In this document: piece by piece, positions 11,614-22,518 of the stretch | Position numbering within the stretch: the stretch's first letter is position 1 | How the letters are laid out: each line of letters starts with the position of its first letter | Assembly (NCBI RefSeq): GCF_000711695.1 | Contig: NW_013546865.1 | Coordinates: 1 to 27,646 of the forward strand | Length of the DNA stretch: 27,646 nucleotides | Direction of reading: 5' to 3' | Source of the DNA: Tilletiaria anomala UBC 951 | Taxonomy: Eukaryota; Basidiomycota; Exobasidiomycetes; Georgefischeriales; Tilletiariaceae | Translations under genes and position numbers: made by a program | The notes under the pieces: generated by a model | What the model saw: the letters and a program-made list of their open reading frames with translations, nothing else | Databases searched by the model: none | Told to the model about the DNA's origin: nothing

Positions 11614-13730
11614 AGTTTGTTCGTTGACCGTTATATCCATCCTTGACTTGCGACTCCCAGCAAGCAGAGCATGTAGCATGTTCGATGGGATGTCAGTAGG
11701 GCAATGTTCACAGCATGAATTGGTCCGTAATATGCACTTTGTTGTACTAGCATATAAAGGTTACAGCAACCATATGATGGTCACGATGAAAAAGGAAAGT
11801 GTGTTGCACTCGCAGTCATCTCGACGCGTCGGTTACGCGTGAACGGACCAAGAGAGAGAGAGGCACGACTCGTGACGCCGACTGTCCCAGTGCCTTGCAT
11901 CACGGGACACTGCTTCCACGCATGCAAGGCTTTAATGTAGCGACGACTAAAGATAAAAAGGTCCAGCCACTTTTGGACTTTTGATGGAATGTTCGAGGGT
12001 GGGCAAGCACCAGCGCAGTGTCCAGATGTTTTTCGGTTTTGCTTGGATTCACACCCGGTGATTAAGCCAGGGCGAGCATGGCACTGAAGCTGTCCTCTCC
12101 ACTGCTGGTGCAGGTGAATGCACTGTCTATGCACGGCTGGGCCTTCCAAGCCACATCAAGGCAGGCTGACCAGGAGTTGCCACACTGCCCAGCAGTGCCC
12201 CACAAAGCCGCTGCCCGCCAGCGACAAGAAACTTGCCTCTCTCGCTACTTTCCATTGTTCCAGCACCCAAATTATTCCGCTCCATGAAGAGCTTCGGAGA
12301 TTCTTGAGAGGCGGGTTTGTTACAGGTGGCATGTCAGCTTGACCTCTGGAGGCGCTGTCCTGTGGAATGTGGCCTGAGGAGCGGCTGGTGCTCGTCGGTA
12401 TCGAACAGGGCTTCCACTTTACCAGCGCGGGGAACTGGTAAGTACGTCGTGTAACATACACATAAGCAGGAAAACGGCTCAACAACCAACATGAATTGAC
12501 TGAACCCTACAGGCGGACAGGATCCGTGATGAGCACGGTGGCCACACAAGTTTTGGTTGCGTTTCCCGTTTTGCGAAGGTGGCGGAGAGGGGACGGGGAG
12601 TCTGGAGAATGAGATGAGTGCCTCTACCCCGGGAAGGAGAGAGATAAACTTGTCCGGTGTGTATGCCTGCAAGATGCAACTTTAGTGTAGCCATTGTATG
12701 TAACCTGTTCAACTGCAACTCGTTTGATCAACATATGTAGAATCGGTTCTCTGGAGTCAGGTCTGTACATGGCTAGAGTCTAGACGCACTTCTGATTACG
12801 ATTTCTCGGGTCAGGCCCAAATAACGGTAAAACCTAGCGCTAGTTCTCCCAGGAAATCAAAGCGCCGGCAGGCAAGGTCCATTTTCCGGCGGGTTTTGTC
12901 CTACCTACTATGTACATAAAATCTACTGAGGAGATGAACCACTCATCGCCAAGCTGATGGGCTTTGCGCAGAGTAAAAAGTGTATTCCAAAAAGGACCCA
13001 TCCAGATTCCTCCCCCTCCAGTGTGTTCAACTCAGAATCCAATCCATCCAACACCTGGATTGTGGATACCGACGGCATCTGCTGCTTGCACAACAACGCC
13101 ATCCGTCCCCTCCACAAGCCTCGTCCGTTCCTTTTCCATCCATTGCCTGTCCATTGAGTGGATTGGCTGGTGCGTTCGTTTGGCAAGTCATCACCTTTTG
13201 GGCCGCCGAAACGCCGTCCTGTTGTGGCTAACAGCGGCAGCAAGCACACCCAAGGCTGATGATCAGCCTTCGTCGCTCGTCATCTTCTGTACCCGCCAGC
13301 CGCCATGCATCGTAGATGCGACCGACACCAACAAGGGCTTTCCACCAGCCTCCGGAGCAGACCCGCGCGGCAATAACAACATCCGGACTACGTACGTTAG
13401 CAGCACCCGTGGCCCCAGGGGGCCATGGAACCCGCCACCCATCACCCATCCTTCACCTCACGATCGGTGGCGTATCAAATGTTGACGCCGACCACGGCTA
13501 AGGATCCGCACGCACACATCCATCCTAATCATCCTACCCATCCATCCCTTCATCTCGGTTCCGGTCTCAGACCCGCAGCGGCCGCTGGCCACATACTATT
13601 CGCGCAAGACGGCACACACACTCGCGTCCCAAACACCAACAAAGTAAACGAGCGCAGTACACGTCCGGGGCAGCCAAAGGAGTAGCGCCTGCGGTGTGTT
13701 CGACGCAACTTTCCAGTCGAGGTCGTCTTC
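11614..13730. other. Long intergenic region without a recognised gene
   Basis: About 2.1 kb between the FAB1 stop and the TATA-like box of the next gene. Open frames are short, mutually overlapping and without domains. A plus-strand intron-like block at 12438-12512 (donor CTG|GTAAGT, acceptor CCCTACAG) hints at a spliced transcript, but no coding frame continues convincingly across it. From about 13000 the plus strand becomes rich in C, T and CATCC-like runs, as in fungal promoter and leader DNA. Confidence 0.4.
12692..12703 (+). repeat. Intergenic 12-mer CATTGTATGTAA, copy 1
   Basis: Exact copy of a 12-base sequence that recurs at 17169-17180 and 21853-21864, all on the plus strand and all outside genes. 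It contains TATGTA, the yeast 3'-processing efficiency element, so a role near transcript ends is possible but unproven. Confidence 0.5.
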
Positions 13731-13737
13731 TATATAT
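13731..13737 (+). promoter_or_regulatory. TATA-like box upstream of the Zn2Cys6 gene
   Basis: The sequence TTCTATATATGAACG holds a TATATAT core. It lies at the start of the CT-rich leader of the transcription factor gene, about 1.2 kb before the start codon. A second TATA-like CATATATG lies at 14178-14185, so transcription could also begin later with a much shorter leader. Its assignment is inferred from position and composition. Confidence 0.4.
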
Positions 13738-14182
13738 GAACGACGACGCAGGCTGTGTAGAGTCGAGGTCCATCTTCAACGCACCAACACAACTTGCTGT
13801 CGAACATATCCATTTTTATCATCATCACCCTGGCAGCAGCATTAGCAACAGCTCAAATCAGCGGTAGAGTCGGATCGTCATTACGCGCCCTTCTTTCCCC
13901 GGCTCCCCAGGCCTGCACATCTCTAGACAGCGTGGCAGGTGGTTGGCCCTCCTAAATTGACGGAGTAATTCGAGGTCCGCAGCAGTATAGTAACGCTCAT
14001 CTTCAACTCCGACGACCTTCATTCAAGCTTCGCCAAGAGTCCTGCGCCTGCTTCTCCCCTCCTCTCCTTCTTGCGTCCGCTTTCCCCCTCCTCCTTTCTC
14101 CGTCCGCCGAAACCGCCATCTCCTGTGCTCCCTCTGTCAGCCTCTTCTCTCCTCCCGCAAGACGTCATACTTCGCGTCATAT

Positions 14183-14386
14183 ATGCCTGGGCGGTGCAGT
14201 CACAGTCACACCCATTCTTCCTTGCTGCAGTCCCTGCGCTTGCCATCTCGACTCTCTTCTATTCGCGGCACAGCAAAGCACAGCGCGGCTCCTTCGGTGT
14301 CTGCGCATCAACGCGACGTCGAGGCCGGTGAGCGAAGAGAGCGGTGCAGAAGCAAATCGGCTGATCCGGCTTCCGCTCGAATCTAA
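14183..14386 (+). promoter_or_regulatory. Possible upstream open reading frame (67 codons) in the leader
   Basis: Begins ATGCCTGGG and ends before the main start without overlapping it. The product is Ser/Arg-rich with no recognised domain. If the transcript starts near the TATA-like box at 13731, this frame would be scanned first and could lower translation of the transcription factor. The role is inferred from position only. Confidence 0.3.
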
Positions 14387-14771
14387 TCAACCTCTCCTCA
14401 TTATCTCCACTTGGTTCGAGCGCAGCAAGTGATCGGGCTCGGTACTCGTCCAACGAAATCACCACATCCGACTCCTGTTGCATTCGAGCTTCGACGCACC
14501 CCAGAAAAGAATACAATATCGGAAGACGACGTGTGAAGATACGAACCCAGCGTCAGTCTCCGTGCCAACCCCCTCCCTGTCATCCTCAGCTTCTTCCTCG
14601 CCACCACCTCGAGAAGCGATTTCGCGAACAAGCAAGGACGACGATAATTTCCATCATCGCATTGCATTATAACTCCTTTCGTCTATTTGTTGCAACAGTG
14701 AGCAAGGTCTATCGCACGACTTGCGCGCGGCAGACGCTTCTCACACTCTCATCGGTCAAGCTGGCTACCGA

Positions 14772-14858
14772 GTGAGTTGTGTACTTGTTAGTGGTGTTCG
14801 GTGTGGCCTCAGCCCATATGGTCGAATTGCTGACCTGTCTTCGCGATTCTGATGGCAG
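14772..14858 (+). other. Intron in the 5' leader of the Zn2Cys6 gene
   Basis: An 87-nt intron with donor GA|GTGAGT, branch GCTGAC at about 14829-14834 and acceptor GATGGCAG. It matches the introns of FAB1 and GDI1 in size and signals. Splicing removes an ATG at 14818 that lies in frame with the main start, so the spliced message starts at 14932 while an unspliced one could start 38 codons earlier. Confidence 0.7.
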
Positions 14859-14931
14859 ATTGTTTAGCTCAATTACCACCGTCCAGCTGCCGCTGTCCTC
14901 GTTTGAGCGCACAGCGTCACCAGCAGGCGGC

Positions 14932-16755
14932 ATGTCGTCCTGGCAACAATATGCTTTACAGGCCGCGGCAGCAGCGGAAACGACATCCTCGTCGGCCGCA
15001 AATCAGCACTCGCCGCCTCACTCGCATCCACAAAGCACGCAGCTTCCGTCCATCTCCACGGCGCTGGCGCAAGGACCGAGTGCCAGCATGCCGCTCTCCT
15101 GCCCCTCCTCCTTGCCTTCCGCGCTCATTTCGGCGCCGAGTCCGCCCCGCTTTTACTCAATAGCCAGCACGAGTGCCGCTCTATTGCGTGCAGCCAATGC
15201 CAATGTGCATGGCCATGCCGGCGCCATCCTGCCGTATCCCGCCCACCTGACGCACGTGCCCATAAACTGGTCATCGTACCCGGCCATTTCGGACTATTCG
15301 CCGATGCCGATTCCTTCGACCGCCGCCGCCGCGCATGATCACGCACCGCACTTGGCGCCTGGGTTGCAACACTACCCGCGACTGGGCGCCGAGCTCTACA
15401 CAGCCAGCGGTACGCATCCGCATCCGCAGCACCAGCTTTACGCCGCACATGACAGCGTCTGCACGGACGCCCCGCACTTTGGACCTGGCGGCAGTTCGCG
15501 CTACACGTCATCGAATGGCCTGCACGACTTTTCCATTTCACAAGCGCCAGGTGTCAGCGGTACGCTTGCCTCCAGCAGCTTGCTCTCCTCGACGCCGACC
15601 GGTATGGTGACGATGCGTGGGAGTTCACCGCTCGCGCCGCCAAAGGCGAAGCGCAAGCAGGTCAAGAACGCATGCACTAACTGCCAAAAGGCGTGCAAGA
15701 AGTGCGATGAAGGCCGCCCGTGCAGCCGCTGCGTCAAGTACCACCTTGAAGATTCGTGTGAGAACTCGCTGCGCAAGGAGCGAAAACGCGGCATCAAGCG
15801 TGGGCCTTACAAGCGCAGAGCGACGGCGAGGACCGCGCTTCTGAGCACGGATGCGAATGCGCCGTCTGCACACGCCAATGAGAGCCACTCGGTCGCATCG
15901 CTGCTCCCGCACTCGAACGTCTCGGCGCCCGTCGACGGGTCCGGGCTGTTCATCTCCGCTCACGCCGCCCCCACCGGCCTGCCCGCGTCCAGTCCATTAG
16001 GCGCGTCGTCTTCGCCTCTGCTGCTGCGTTCGTCTCTTCTCAGCACCAGTGTGCCGCCGCCGACGAGCAGTCCATACAACAACGTCACATCGCTGTTCCC
16101 TTCCGATCATGGCCCAGCTGCTCCTCAGCATGCGCAGTACCTGCCTGCGCGGTCTGATCCGCGCAATCGCGGCGGTGCTGTTGCAGGGACCATTCAATCT
16201 GGGCAGTTTGGCCCATCCGCGGGCGTGTACACGCAACCTGCCGCCCCCGAAGGGCCACCGCAGTCGCTGGCAAGCCACCATCATCGGTTGCACAGCGATA
16301 GCAGCAGCAGCTTGGCCACGCTCAGCTCCGGCTCGACCGCCACTACCGGCAGCGCCAGCAGCAGCACCCTGCTCACGCCGCGCACGCCTCTTGGCATCTC
16401 CTCGGGGGCTTTAGCGCTGCATTACGTGTCCAGCACCGTCGTGCCTGGGAGCAACGCTGCCGTCAGCAACGGCAACGGGCACGGCGGCCTGGTCCAGCAT
16501 GCTGGGCCCAGCACGCCGAACATGCTTCCGCATCCGGCTGCAGCTGCGCTCATCCCCCCACCGCAGGGGATTGACTTGCAGACCGGCATGCCAAAGCCGT
16601 TCCCGCTCAAGATGCCACCGAGCATCGGCACTGGGCGCAATAAAACAGCAGGAATCGTCGTGAAGGGCGAGTACGATCAGCAGCAGCAGCGCGTCATCGT
16701 CGACGGTGAACACCCTGCGTTCATGCAGTGGCAGTACCCTTTGGGCGGCCATTGA
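14932..16755 (+). CDS. Zn2Cys6 fungal transcription factor
   Basis: A 607-residue nuclear regulator. The start at 14932 (MSSWQQYALQ) is the first ATG of the spliced frame. The binuclear zinc cluster covers C248 to C276 with spacing CX2CX6CX5CX2CX8C (C248, C251, C258, C264, C267, C276), plus an extra Cys at 255. It is followed by a strongly basic arm, RKERKRGIKRGPYKRR, which is probably the DNA-contacting linker and nuclear signal. On both sides the protein is low complexity, rich in Ser, Ala, Pro, His and Gln, with polar runs and a QQQQ near the C-terminus. No fungal-specific middle homology domain is evident. The zinc finger sits in the middle rather than at the N-terminus. The binding-site preference and target genes cannot be told from sequence. 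No intron is needed inside the coding part. Confidence 0.88.
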   Translation: MSSWQQYALQAAAAAETTSSSAANQHSPPHSHPQSTQLPSISTALAQGPSASMPLSCPSSLPSALISAPSPPRFYSIASTSAALLRAANANVHGHAGAILPYPAHLTHVPINWSSYPAISDYSPMPIPSTAAAAHDHAPHLAPGLQHYPRLGAELYTASGTHPHPQHQLYAAHDSVCTDAPHFGPGGSSRYTSSNGLHDFSISQAPGVSGTLASSSLLSSTPTGMVTMRGSSPLAPPKAKRKQVKNACTNCQKACKKCDEGRPCSRCVKYHLEDSCENSLRKERKRGIKRGPYKRRATARTALLSTDANAPSAHANESHSVASLLPHSNVSAPVDGSGLFISAHAAPTGLPASSPLGASSSPLLLRSSLLSTSVPPPTSSPYNNVTSLFPSDHGPAAPQHAQYLPARSDPRNRGGAVAGTIQSGQFGPSAGVYTQPAAPEGPPQSLASHHHRLHSDSSSSLATLSSGSTATTGSASSSTLLTPRTPLGISSGALALHYVSSTVVPGSNAAVSNGNGHGGLVQHAGPSTPNMLPHPAAAALIPPPQGIDLQTGMPKPFPLKMPPSIGTGRNKTAGIVVKGEYDQQQQRVIVDGEHPAFMQWQYPLGGH

Positions 16756-18946
16756 AAATGTCCAAGCATCACTCATCCTTATTCTCTCCTATGGCCCACT
16801 CCTGTCGTCTCACTCCCACCCTTGGAACGTCGCATTTTTTTCTACGCAGCGCCAGCGCCCTCGCATTCCATGCTAGGGCCAACAAAGTTCTCGACCTTTT
16901 TCCACATCCAGCGACACCTACTTCTCCTCCTTGTTTTCTTTCCCCCCTTTGAGACAGCAACACGCAAAACGGAGATGTTTCAGTGATAGAATACCATTGT
17001 AACGGGTACGCACGGCACACGGCAGTCGCCGCTCAATTCCCTGCCCGTCTTCAAGTCTAGACAAACTACATGCGATCAGCATACAGTTGTACGAACAGCA
17101 GGCGCAAGAACAGATGTAAAGGGCTTCATCTCCGACAAGCAGTGCAATGAAAGCAAATTGTGATTGCTCATTGTATGTAATACTAGTATTGAAGTCACAA
17201 GAAATTGCGATCAACCAAGATCCATCATGATCACTTTCGATTGACCCACTTGTCTGCGATGCTGATTTTTGCTCAAGCCCTGTAGCGGCAGGCGAATCTT
17301 CGCACAAAAACGACCGCGCTTCTCATTACTGCACGCCTGCATGTGCCTTTTTAAAAGACTCGCGATCGAACGAATACGTAGAGACTGAATCGAGCGGAAG
17401 AGCACCGCGAGGTCAAAGGCACAGTCGCTGATGCGATGCCGCGTTGGGCTTGTAAGGCTGCACTTTCCAAGGTGATGCAGACATCGTGCGAGCGGAGCCT
17501 TGATCTGACTCGTATGCGTGAATCGATTGAAACGTCTGGCTTGCCTTATGACACTTGCATGCTTGACATGGCCATGTCTGGGCGTGAGCAGTAGTGGACC
17601 TTTAGCTGCAGGTGCGCTCAGCCAGCGCGGGAAAAGGGCGGCATGAATACAAAGCCTCTGCGCAGGCGATCGGCAAGAAATTGGGCCCTGTAGCCACCGC
17701 CCCTTGCGCTTCATCCATCAATTCCCGGTGCTGGAGGGAAACAAGACCAACCGGATGCAGCGAAACATCTGCCTGGTCGCCATAAACCTAGTCTTGCTCC
17801 TCGGGCGGCGGTCCACATGGTTGGAGCATCCTCTGCGTGGTGAGACAAGGGAGGTAACATGCATCGTAGCGTCAGCCAATGGGTTCTTTCCGACAGATCC
17901 TCCCGCAGCGAGGAGCACGTCAAAAGTGAGATGTCATGCCTCACCTCGCAGAGCTCAAATTTTACCCGTGCCTTGGATTCTCCATCGGCGAGCGCGACAT
18001 ATGAGTGTAGGTGTGGATGCCCGATTATCGAGGCCGACGTGTCGCGGTGCTGGTGTGTGATCCACTCACTGGTTGAGGGTGAAATGCCAGGGTAGAGATA
18101 AGGGAGGAAGCACCGCGAAGATGCAGAGTCAGTAAATCGAGCGGGAGGGGAGCGAAGCGGAGAGGTAACAGACGTTGTTCCGAGTCTGCACGCTCCGAAA
18201 ATCCAGCACCCGACTTACTACTTGTTGATGTCAGGGTGAATAGTACCCGTGTAGCGAGCATGTAGGTGCTCCAGCTGGGTGTTCGCCGTGTATCGAAGCT
18301 CTGACTGCCAGAGCGGCGACCCAGACGAACGGACGGAGGACACGCACACCCAGATATAGACAAGCCATTGTCAGCCACCGGAAGCGGGAATGCTGAATTG
18401 TGAGAACCCGAGCGCTCACCATCTTTAGAAGTGGATCACAGACGCGGAGATCCGATCAGGCGGATAAGCTCGTGAAGTTTGCAATGCATAGACCTGCATT
18501 CGATGGAGCTTTGAAGGTTAGAAGCATGGCTTGCATAGGGAAGGGTGCCAGTGCAGAGTGAACTCGAGGTGCAGCCGAGATAACGGGCGAAAGAAAAGCA
18601 AGTCAAGCTCATCTGGTTCTTCCTTAGTTCTCTGGGATGGAACCAACAACACCACCGTGAAAGTCCTGTTGTCCCCGACTTGGAGAGCTAAGGTCTCGAG
18701 CGCGCGGCCGCGCTGAGCGCATCAACCCTCTCCGTAGCGCGTGACCGGGTCCTACTTCACCGTGAGAGGGGAGGGAGGAGGCTGGCCACGCAATGCAACT
18801 CGGGTCTTTACCTCAGACCAACAGGATTCTTGTGTATGGCAGGACACCTTGGATCCGACGTAGTGCTTCATACGTGTCGTTGGCAACTACATCCCGTCGC
18901 AAGCCGAAAATATCATCCAAGCAGCCTTGCCGATTCAGCAGCAATC
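16756..18946. other. Intergenic region without a recognised gene
   Basis: About 2.2 kb. The first 250 bp is a CT-rich 3' flank of the transcription factor gene. Open frames such as 17211-17714 minus (167 codons) and 18025-18378 minus (117 codons) have no domain and unremarkable composition, and they overlap frames on the other strand. The last few hundred bases should hold the GDI1 promoter and leader; no clear TATA box is seen there. Confidence 0.4.
17169..17180 (+). repeat. Intergenic 12-mer CATTGTATGTAA, copy 2
   Basis: Second exact copy, about 414 nt after the stop of the Zn2Cys6 gene. A shorter relative, CATTGTAACGG, lies at about 16995. The position would suit a 3'-end processing signal of that gene. 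Confidence 0.5.
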
Positions 18947-20602
18947 ATGGACGAGCACTACGACGTTGTAATCCTCGGAAGCGGTGTGAGTAGGCATGCG
19001 AGACGCCGGCGGCCTAAGGGGTGAGGACTGACTGATAGCGCGCACCTGGCGTTCTGTGCTGGTCCCATCTGCTATAGGTGACCGAGTGCGTCCTGTCGGC
19101 GCTGCTCTCCGTCGAAGGCAAGAAGGTATTGCACATTGACCGGAACGACTACTACGGAGCAGAGTGTGCCTCGCTCAACCTGACCCAATTGTACAACAAG
19201 TTCCGTCCTGGCACGGAGCCTCCCAAGGACCTTGGCCGTGACCGAGACTATGCCATCGACCTCATTCCCAAACTAATGATGGCCAACGGCGAGCTCACCA
19301 AGATGCTCGTCCACACCGACGTCACGCGCTACCTCGAGTTCAAGCAGATCGCTGCGAGCTATGTGTACCGCGACTCGAGGATCGCAAAGGTCCCCTCGAC
19401 AGAGATGGAGGCCGTAAGGAGCCCACTCATGGGCCTGTTTGAGAAGAGGCGCGCGAGAAACTTTTTCCTCTTCATCCAGAACTGGAAGGACACCGACCCA
19501 TCGACGCATCAGAGTGAGTGCCGCGTCGGCAATAACGCCGGACCCAGCAGCTCATCACATTTACTCTGTAGCTCTTGATCTCGACTCTGATTCGATGGAA
19601 AAGATCTACAATTACTTTGGTCTGGAGAAGGGTACTAGAGACTTTATCGGGCACGCTATGGCGTTGCATCTCGACGACTCGTGAGTACATGAAGGCAATG
19701 CGGTTGTGGTTGGGAAATGTCACTCACGCGCTCTTGGCCTTGACAGGTATGCCAAGCGACCGGCGCGCGAGACGTACGACCGTATCATCCTTTACACCTC
19801 TTCAATGGCTCGCTACGGCAAGTCGCCGTACATCTACCCTCTGTACGGTCTTGGTGAGCTGCCCCAGGGCTTTGCGCGCCTCAGTGCAATCTACGGCGGT
19901 ACATTCATGCTGGACAAGCCGGTCGACGAGATCGTCGTCGACGAAAGCGGCAAATTCAAGGGCGTGCGCAGCGGCGAGGAGACAGTGCAAGCCGACATGG
20001 TCATTGGCGACCCTTCCTACTTCCGCGGCAAGATCGCAGGCAAGGAGAAGGTCCGCGAAGCGGGCAAGGTTGTGCGCGCCATCTGTCTGCTCAAGCACCC
20101 GGTGCCTAACACGGACAACTCCGACAGTCTGCAGCTGATCATCCCGCAAGACCAGGTGGGCAGGAGACACGACATTTACATATCGGTCGTCTCGAAGAAC
20201 CACAACATCTGCGCCGAGGGTCTGTACATTGCCTCGGTCATGACCATTGTCGAGACCGATCGTCCGGAACTAGAGCTCAAGCCTGGCCTCGACCTGCTCG
20301 GCCCCATTCATGACAAGTGTGTTGCCTCTGCAAAATATTCTGTTGAGAGGAACCTTGCCGACATTGTGCTGATCGTCTGTCTTCCTCATCTCGCGCCCAG
20401 GTTCGTCGCGGTGGCACCGATCGAAGAGCCGGTAGACTCGGGCACGGAAAACAATATTTTCATTACGCGCTCTTATGATGCCACGTCCCACTTTGAGACC
20501 GTCGTCGATGATATCAATGACGTCTGGAGGAGGGCGACGGGAGGCAAGCCCCTAGTGCTCAAACGGCGAGACGACTCAGAGGGCGCTCAGGTTCAGGGTT
20601 GA
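18947..20602 (+). CDS. GDI1: Rab GDP-dissociation inhibitor (GDI)
   Basis: Extracts GDP-bound prenylated Rab GTPases from membranes and recycles them through the cytosol, so it serves all vesicle-traffic steps. Five exons: 18947-18985, 19078-19513, 19572-19680, 19747-20316, 20401-20602. All phases match and give 451 residues, the usual size. Family landmarks: N-terminal MDEHYDVVILGSG dinucleotide-type motif split by intron 1, then VTECVLSALLSVEGKKVLHI, DRNDYYGAE, the block YGKSPYIYPLYGLGELPQGF, and near the end SYDATSHFETVVDDI. An in-frame ATG at 18836 could add 37 residues, but the conserved N-terminus begins at 18947. Intron 4 (84 nt) is a multiple of three and free of stops, so it is easily misread as coding; homologues continue directly from HDK to FVAVAPIEEP, which supports its removal. 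Confidence 0.96.
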
Positions 20603-22518
20603 GCACCGTGTCAGATGGAAGCTTGAGGAGACTCAACACGAGTCGGGAGATTCGGAAGAGAGTAAAAGGTGTATTTTGCGCCTGGACACGATTTCAGAGC
20701 AACTAGGGAGCCCTCGTCTTGCTATTTCTCATGCAGCCCTCGTTGGGTTGACGCCTTGATGGAGCCCAAAGGCCGGGTCCTCGATGCTATGCGACAAGTT
20801 GATGAGGAGGCTGCTTCGGTGTGCGTTGTGCGCCAGTGGATCGCCAGCCTAAGATCGACTGTTTTGGTGGGTGCAACTTACAAACGGCCCAATGAGACTT
20901 GTCACGTCGAGTGGGTGAAATGGCATCTTGGATGGATGCAAGACGCATGACGGGGCTAGCTCTGGCCAGGAAGTTTGCTCCCAATAGATGAAGGGGCGAA
21001 GGCCGAGAAAGCACTGACAAGCAGCAGGCATTCCGGGATGGAGCACTGGTCCACCGAGCAAGGGCGATCAAGCAAGTCGATTGGGTTGGCGTCGCGAGGG
21101 TCGATGTGAGGTTCAGCCCCGATGGGGCACACGCCGCCGGTTCGGCTCTCGTTTCTATTGACGCTTCACACATCGCACATAGCCCGCGCCGCTATTTTGC
21201 ACCAAAAAACGCTCCACGCGACGAGTGCGCACCGTGATTCCCAAGCATCATGCCAATGATCTCAGTCCTCTTTATTACATCCTGGGGTGCGCTGGCCAGA
21301 CTGTCGGAAGCTATCCGACGCCGTGACTGACTACAGCTCCCAGGAGTCCGAGCTGGACGTTCGCTACTGGGCTTACACCAGGGGGGGGGCGACGATCAAG
21401 GGCTCGCCAATCTGTATTCTGGGAGATCACCAGTCCCTAGCGAAATCCGGGCAAGTCATGCAGCCTCGAGACGAACGCTTCAACATGCGGATATTGTGCA
21501 GTAGATGGCGCACGACTCCCGCGGCACGAGCGATCTGAGTCAAATTTGATCCGAGACCTGCTAACACCCCTCGCGGAGGCTCAAAGTATCGTATAGCATA
21601 CTACGGTCTATAATGCCGACCACGTAAGGCTGGTCAATGCTCTCTCCCTCGGCGTGGCCATGACTGTTCAGATGCGGCTCCAATGGCTGAAGATGATATC
21701 TCTACGCCAAGTCGAGACGTCCTGCAGACCTGTCCGTCGTGCACGCGCTCCTTCTTGGCGCTGATGCGGTGGTTTCCCACAGTCCGACGCAGTGGTGAAG
21801 GCAGTGTCGCACGGTCTATGCAAGGGGGTGAAATCGGACTACAAAGGGAGAGCATTGTATGTAATTACTTGCCGCAATCACGTTGAACAAAGTTTGCTCG
21901 CATACACATTCCATCTCTGGACGGACTTTCATTCGGCGAATTGGTTGAGGAAAGCGTTTCGCCAGGCTCGGGGGGATATGTGACCATCGGGAAATTACGG
22001 GTTACGTAAGTATATGGCGCCCAGTTCTCTCATGCATTTTGCGCAGACTGTGCAATGGTTAGCACCAGCCTTGTCACACCACGCCACTCGTACGAAAAAC
22101 ACAGCACACTGGCGCCTGATGCCAATCAGGATTTCTTGTTCCTTGGCGAGGAGTTTAGGCGTTCTCACGACAATGGGCAGATGTACAGTACACCTTTGGG
22201 GTGCAGGAGAGGTGGAAGAGGGTTCACGCTGAAGATGGTCTTGGGCGCAGGGAGCGACGGCGGATGACATGCTGCCACCATGCGAGGTGTGATACTCGAG
22301 CTGGGAGAGAGGAGCTGGAAGGACTGGTTGTGTCCCTTCCCCTGCCCATCTCGCCCACCCTAATATCTCGCTGGGCGGGGTGCTACTCCGTTCACTTGCC
22401 CATCAAAAGCACTGACCGTACGACCTTCTGCTGCAACATGCTTACCTCGCTCATGAGGAATATCGAGGCCTGCCTTTTGGATCTCGACTGCAGGTAGATA
22501 AGCGTCCTATAGGAGACA
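20603..22518. other. Intergenic region without a recognised gene
   Basis: About 1.9 kb between GDI1 and the lipase gene. All open frames are short (under 130 codons) and lack domains. It includes a run of nine G at 21381-21389, a perfect palindrome TCAAATTTGA near 21540, and a copy of the 12-mer CATTGTATGTAA. The final part should contain the lipase promoter; no clear TATA box is visible. Confidence 0.4.
21853..21864 (+). repeat. Intergenic 12-mer CATTGTATGTAA, copy 3
   Basis: Third exact copy of the 12-mer, about 1.25 kb downstream of the GDI1 stop and 650 bp upstream of the lipase start. This position fits a GDI1 3' end less well than the second copy fits its gene. Confidence 0.5.

Larger units (their letters stand above)
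13738..14931 (+). other. Long CT-rich 5' leader of the Zn2Cys6 gene
   Basis: This stretch is strongly pyrimidine-rich on the plus strand, with many CTCC and TCTTC runs, which is typical of long leaders of fungal regulatory genes. It holds an upstream frame from the ATG at 14183 to a stop at 14386 (67 residues, no known domain) and a well-formed intron near its 3' end. After splicing, the frame of the main protein stays open upstream of 14932 back to about 14536, but it contains no ATG there. Confidence 0.5.

Noticed and set aside
17211-17714. Open frame of 167 codons on the minus strand
   Set aside because: No recognisable domain, unremarkable Arg/Ser/Leu-rich composition, and overlapped by a frame on the plus strand; chance frames of this size are common in GC-rich DNA.
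18025-18422. Possible spliced minus-strand gene with a hydrophobic stretch and a GTAAGT donor
   Set aside because: No acceptor gives a convincing continued frame, no homology is recognised, and the region more likely holds the GDI1 upstream region.
18836-18946. N-terminal extension of GDI1 by 37 residues from an upstream in-frame ATG
   Set aside because: Conserved GDI proteins begin directly with the M-(D/E)-E-x-YDV block at 18947.
21586-21601. Imperfect palindrome GTATCGTATAGCATAC and the nearby run of nine G
   Set aside because: Short, imperfect and isolated; no gene, hairpin with a loop or repeat family to support a function.
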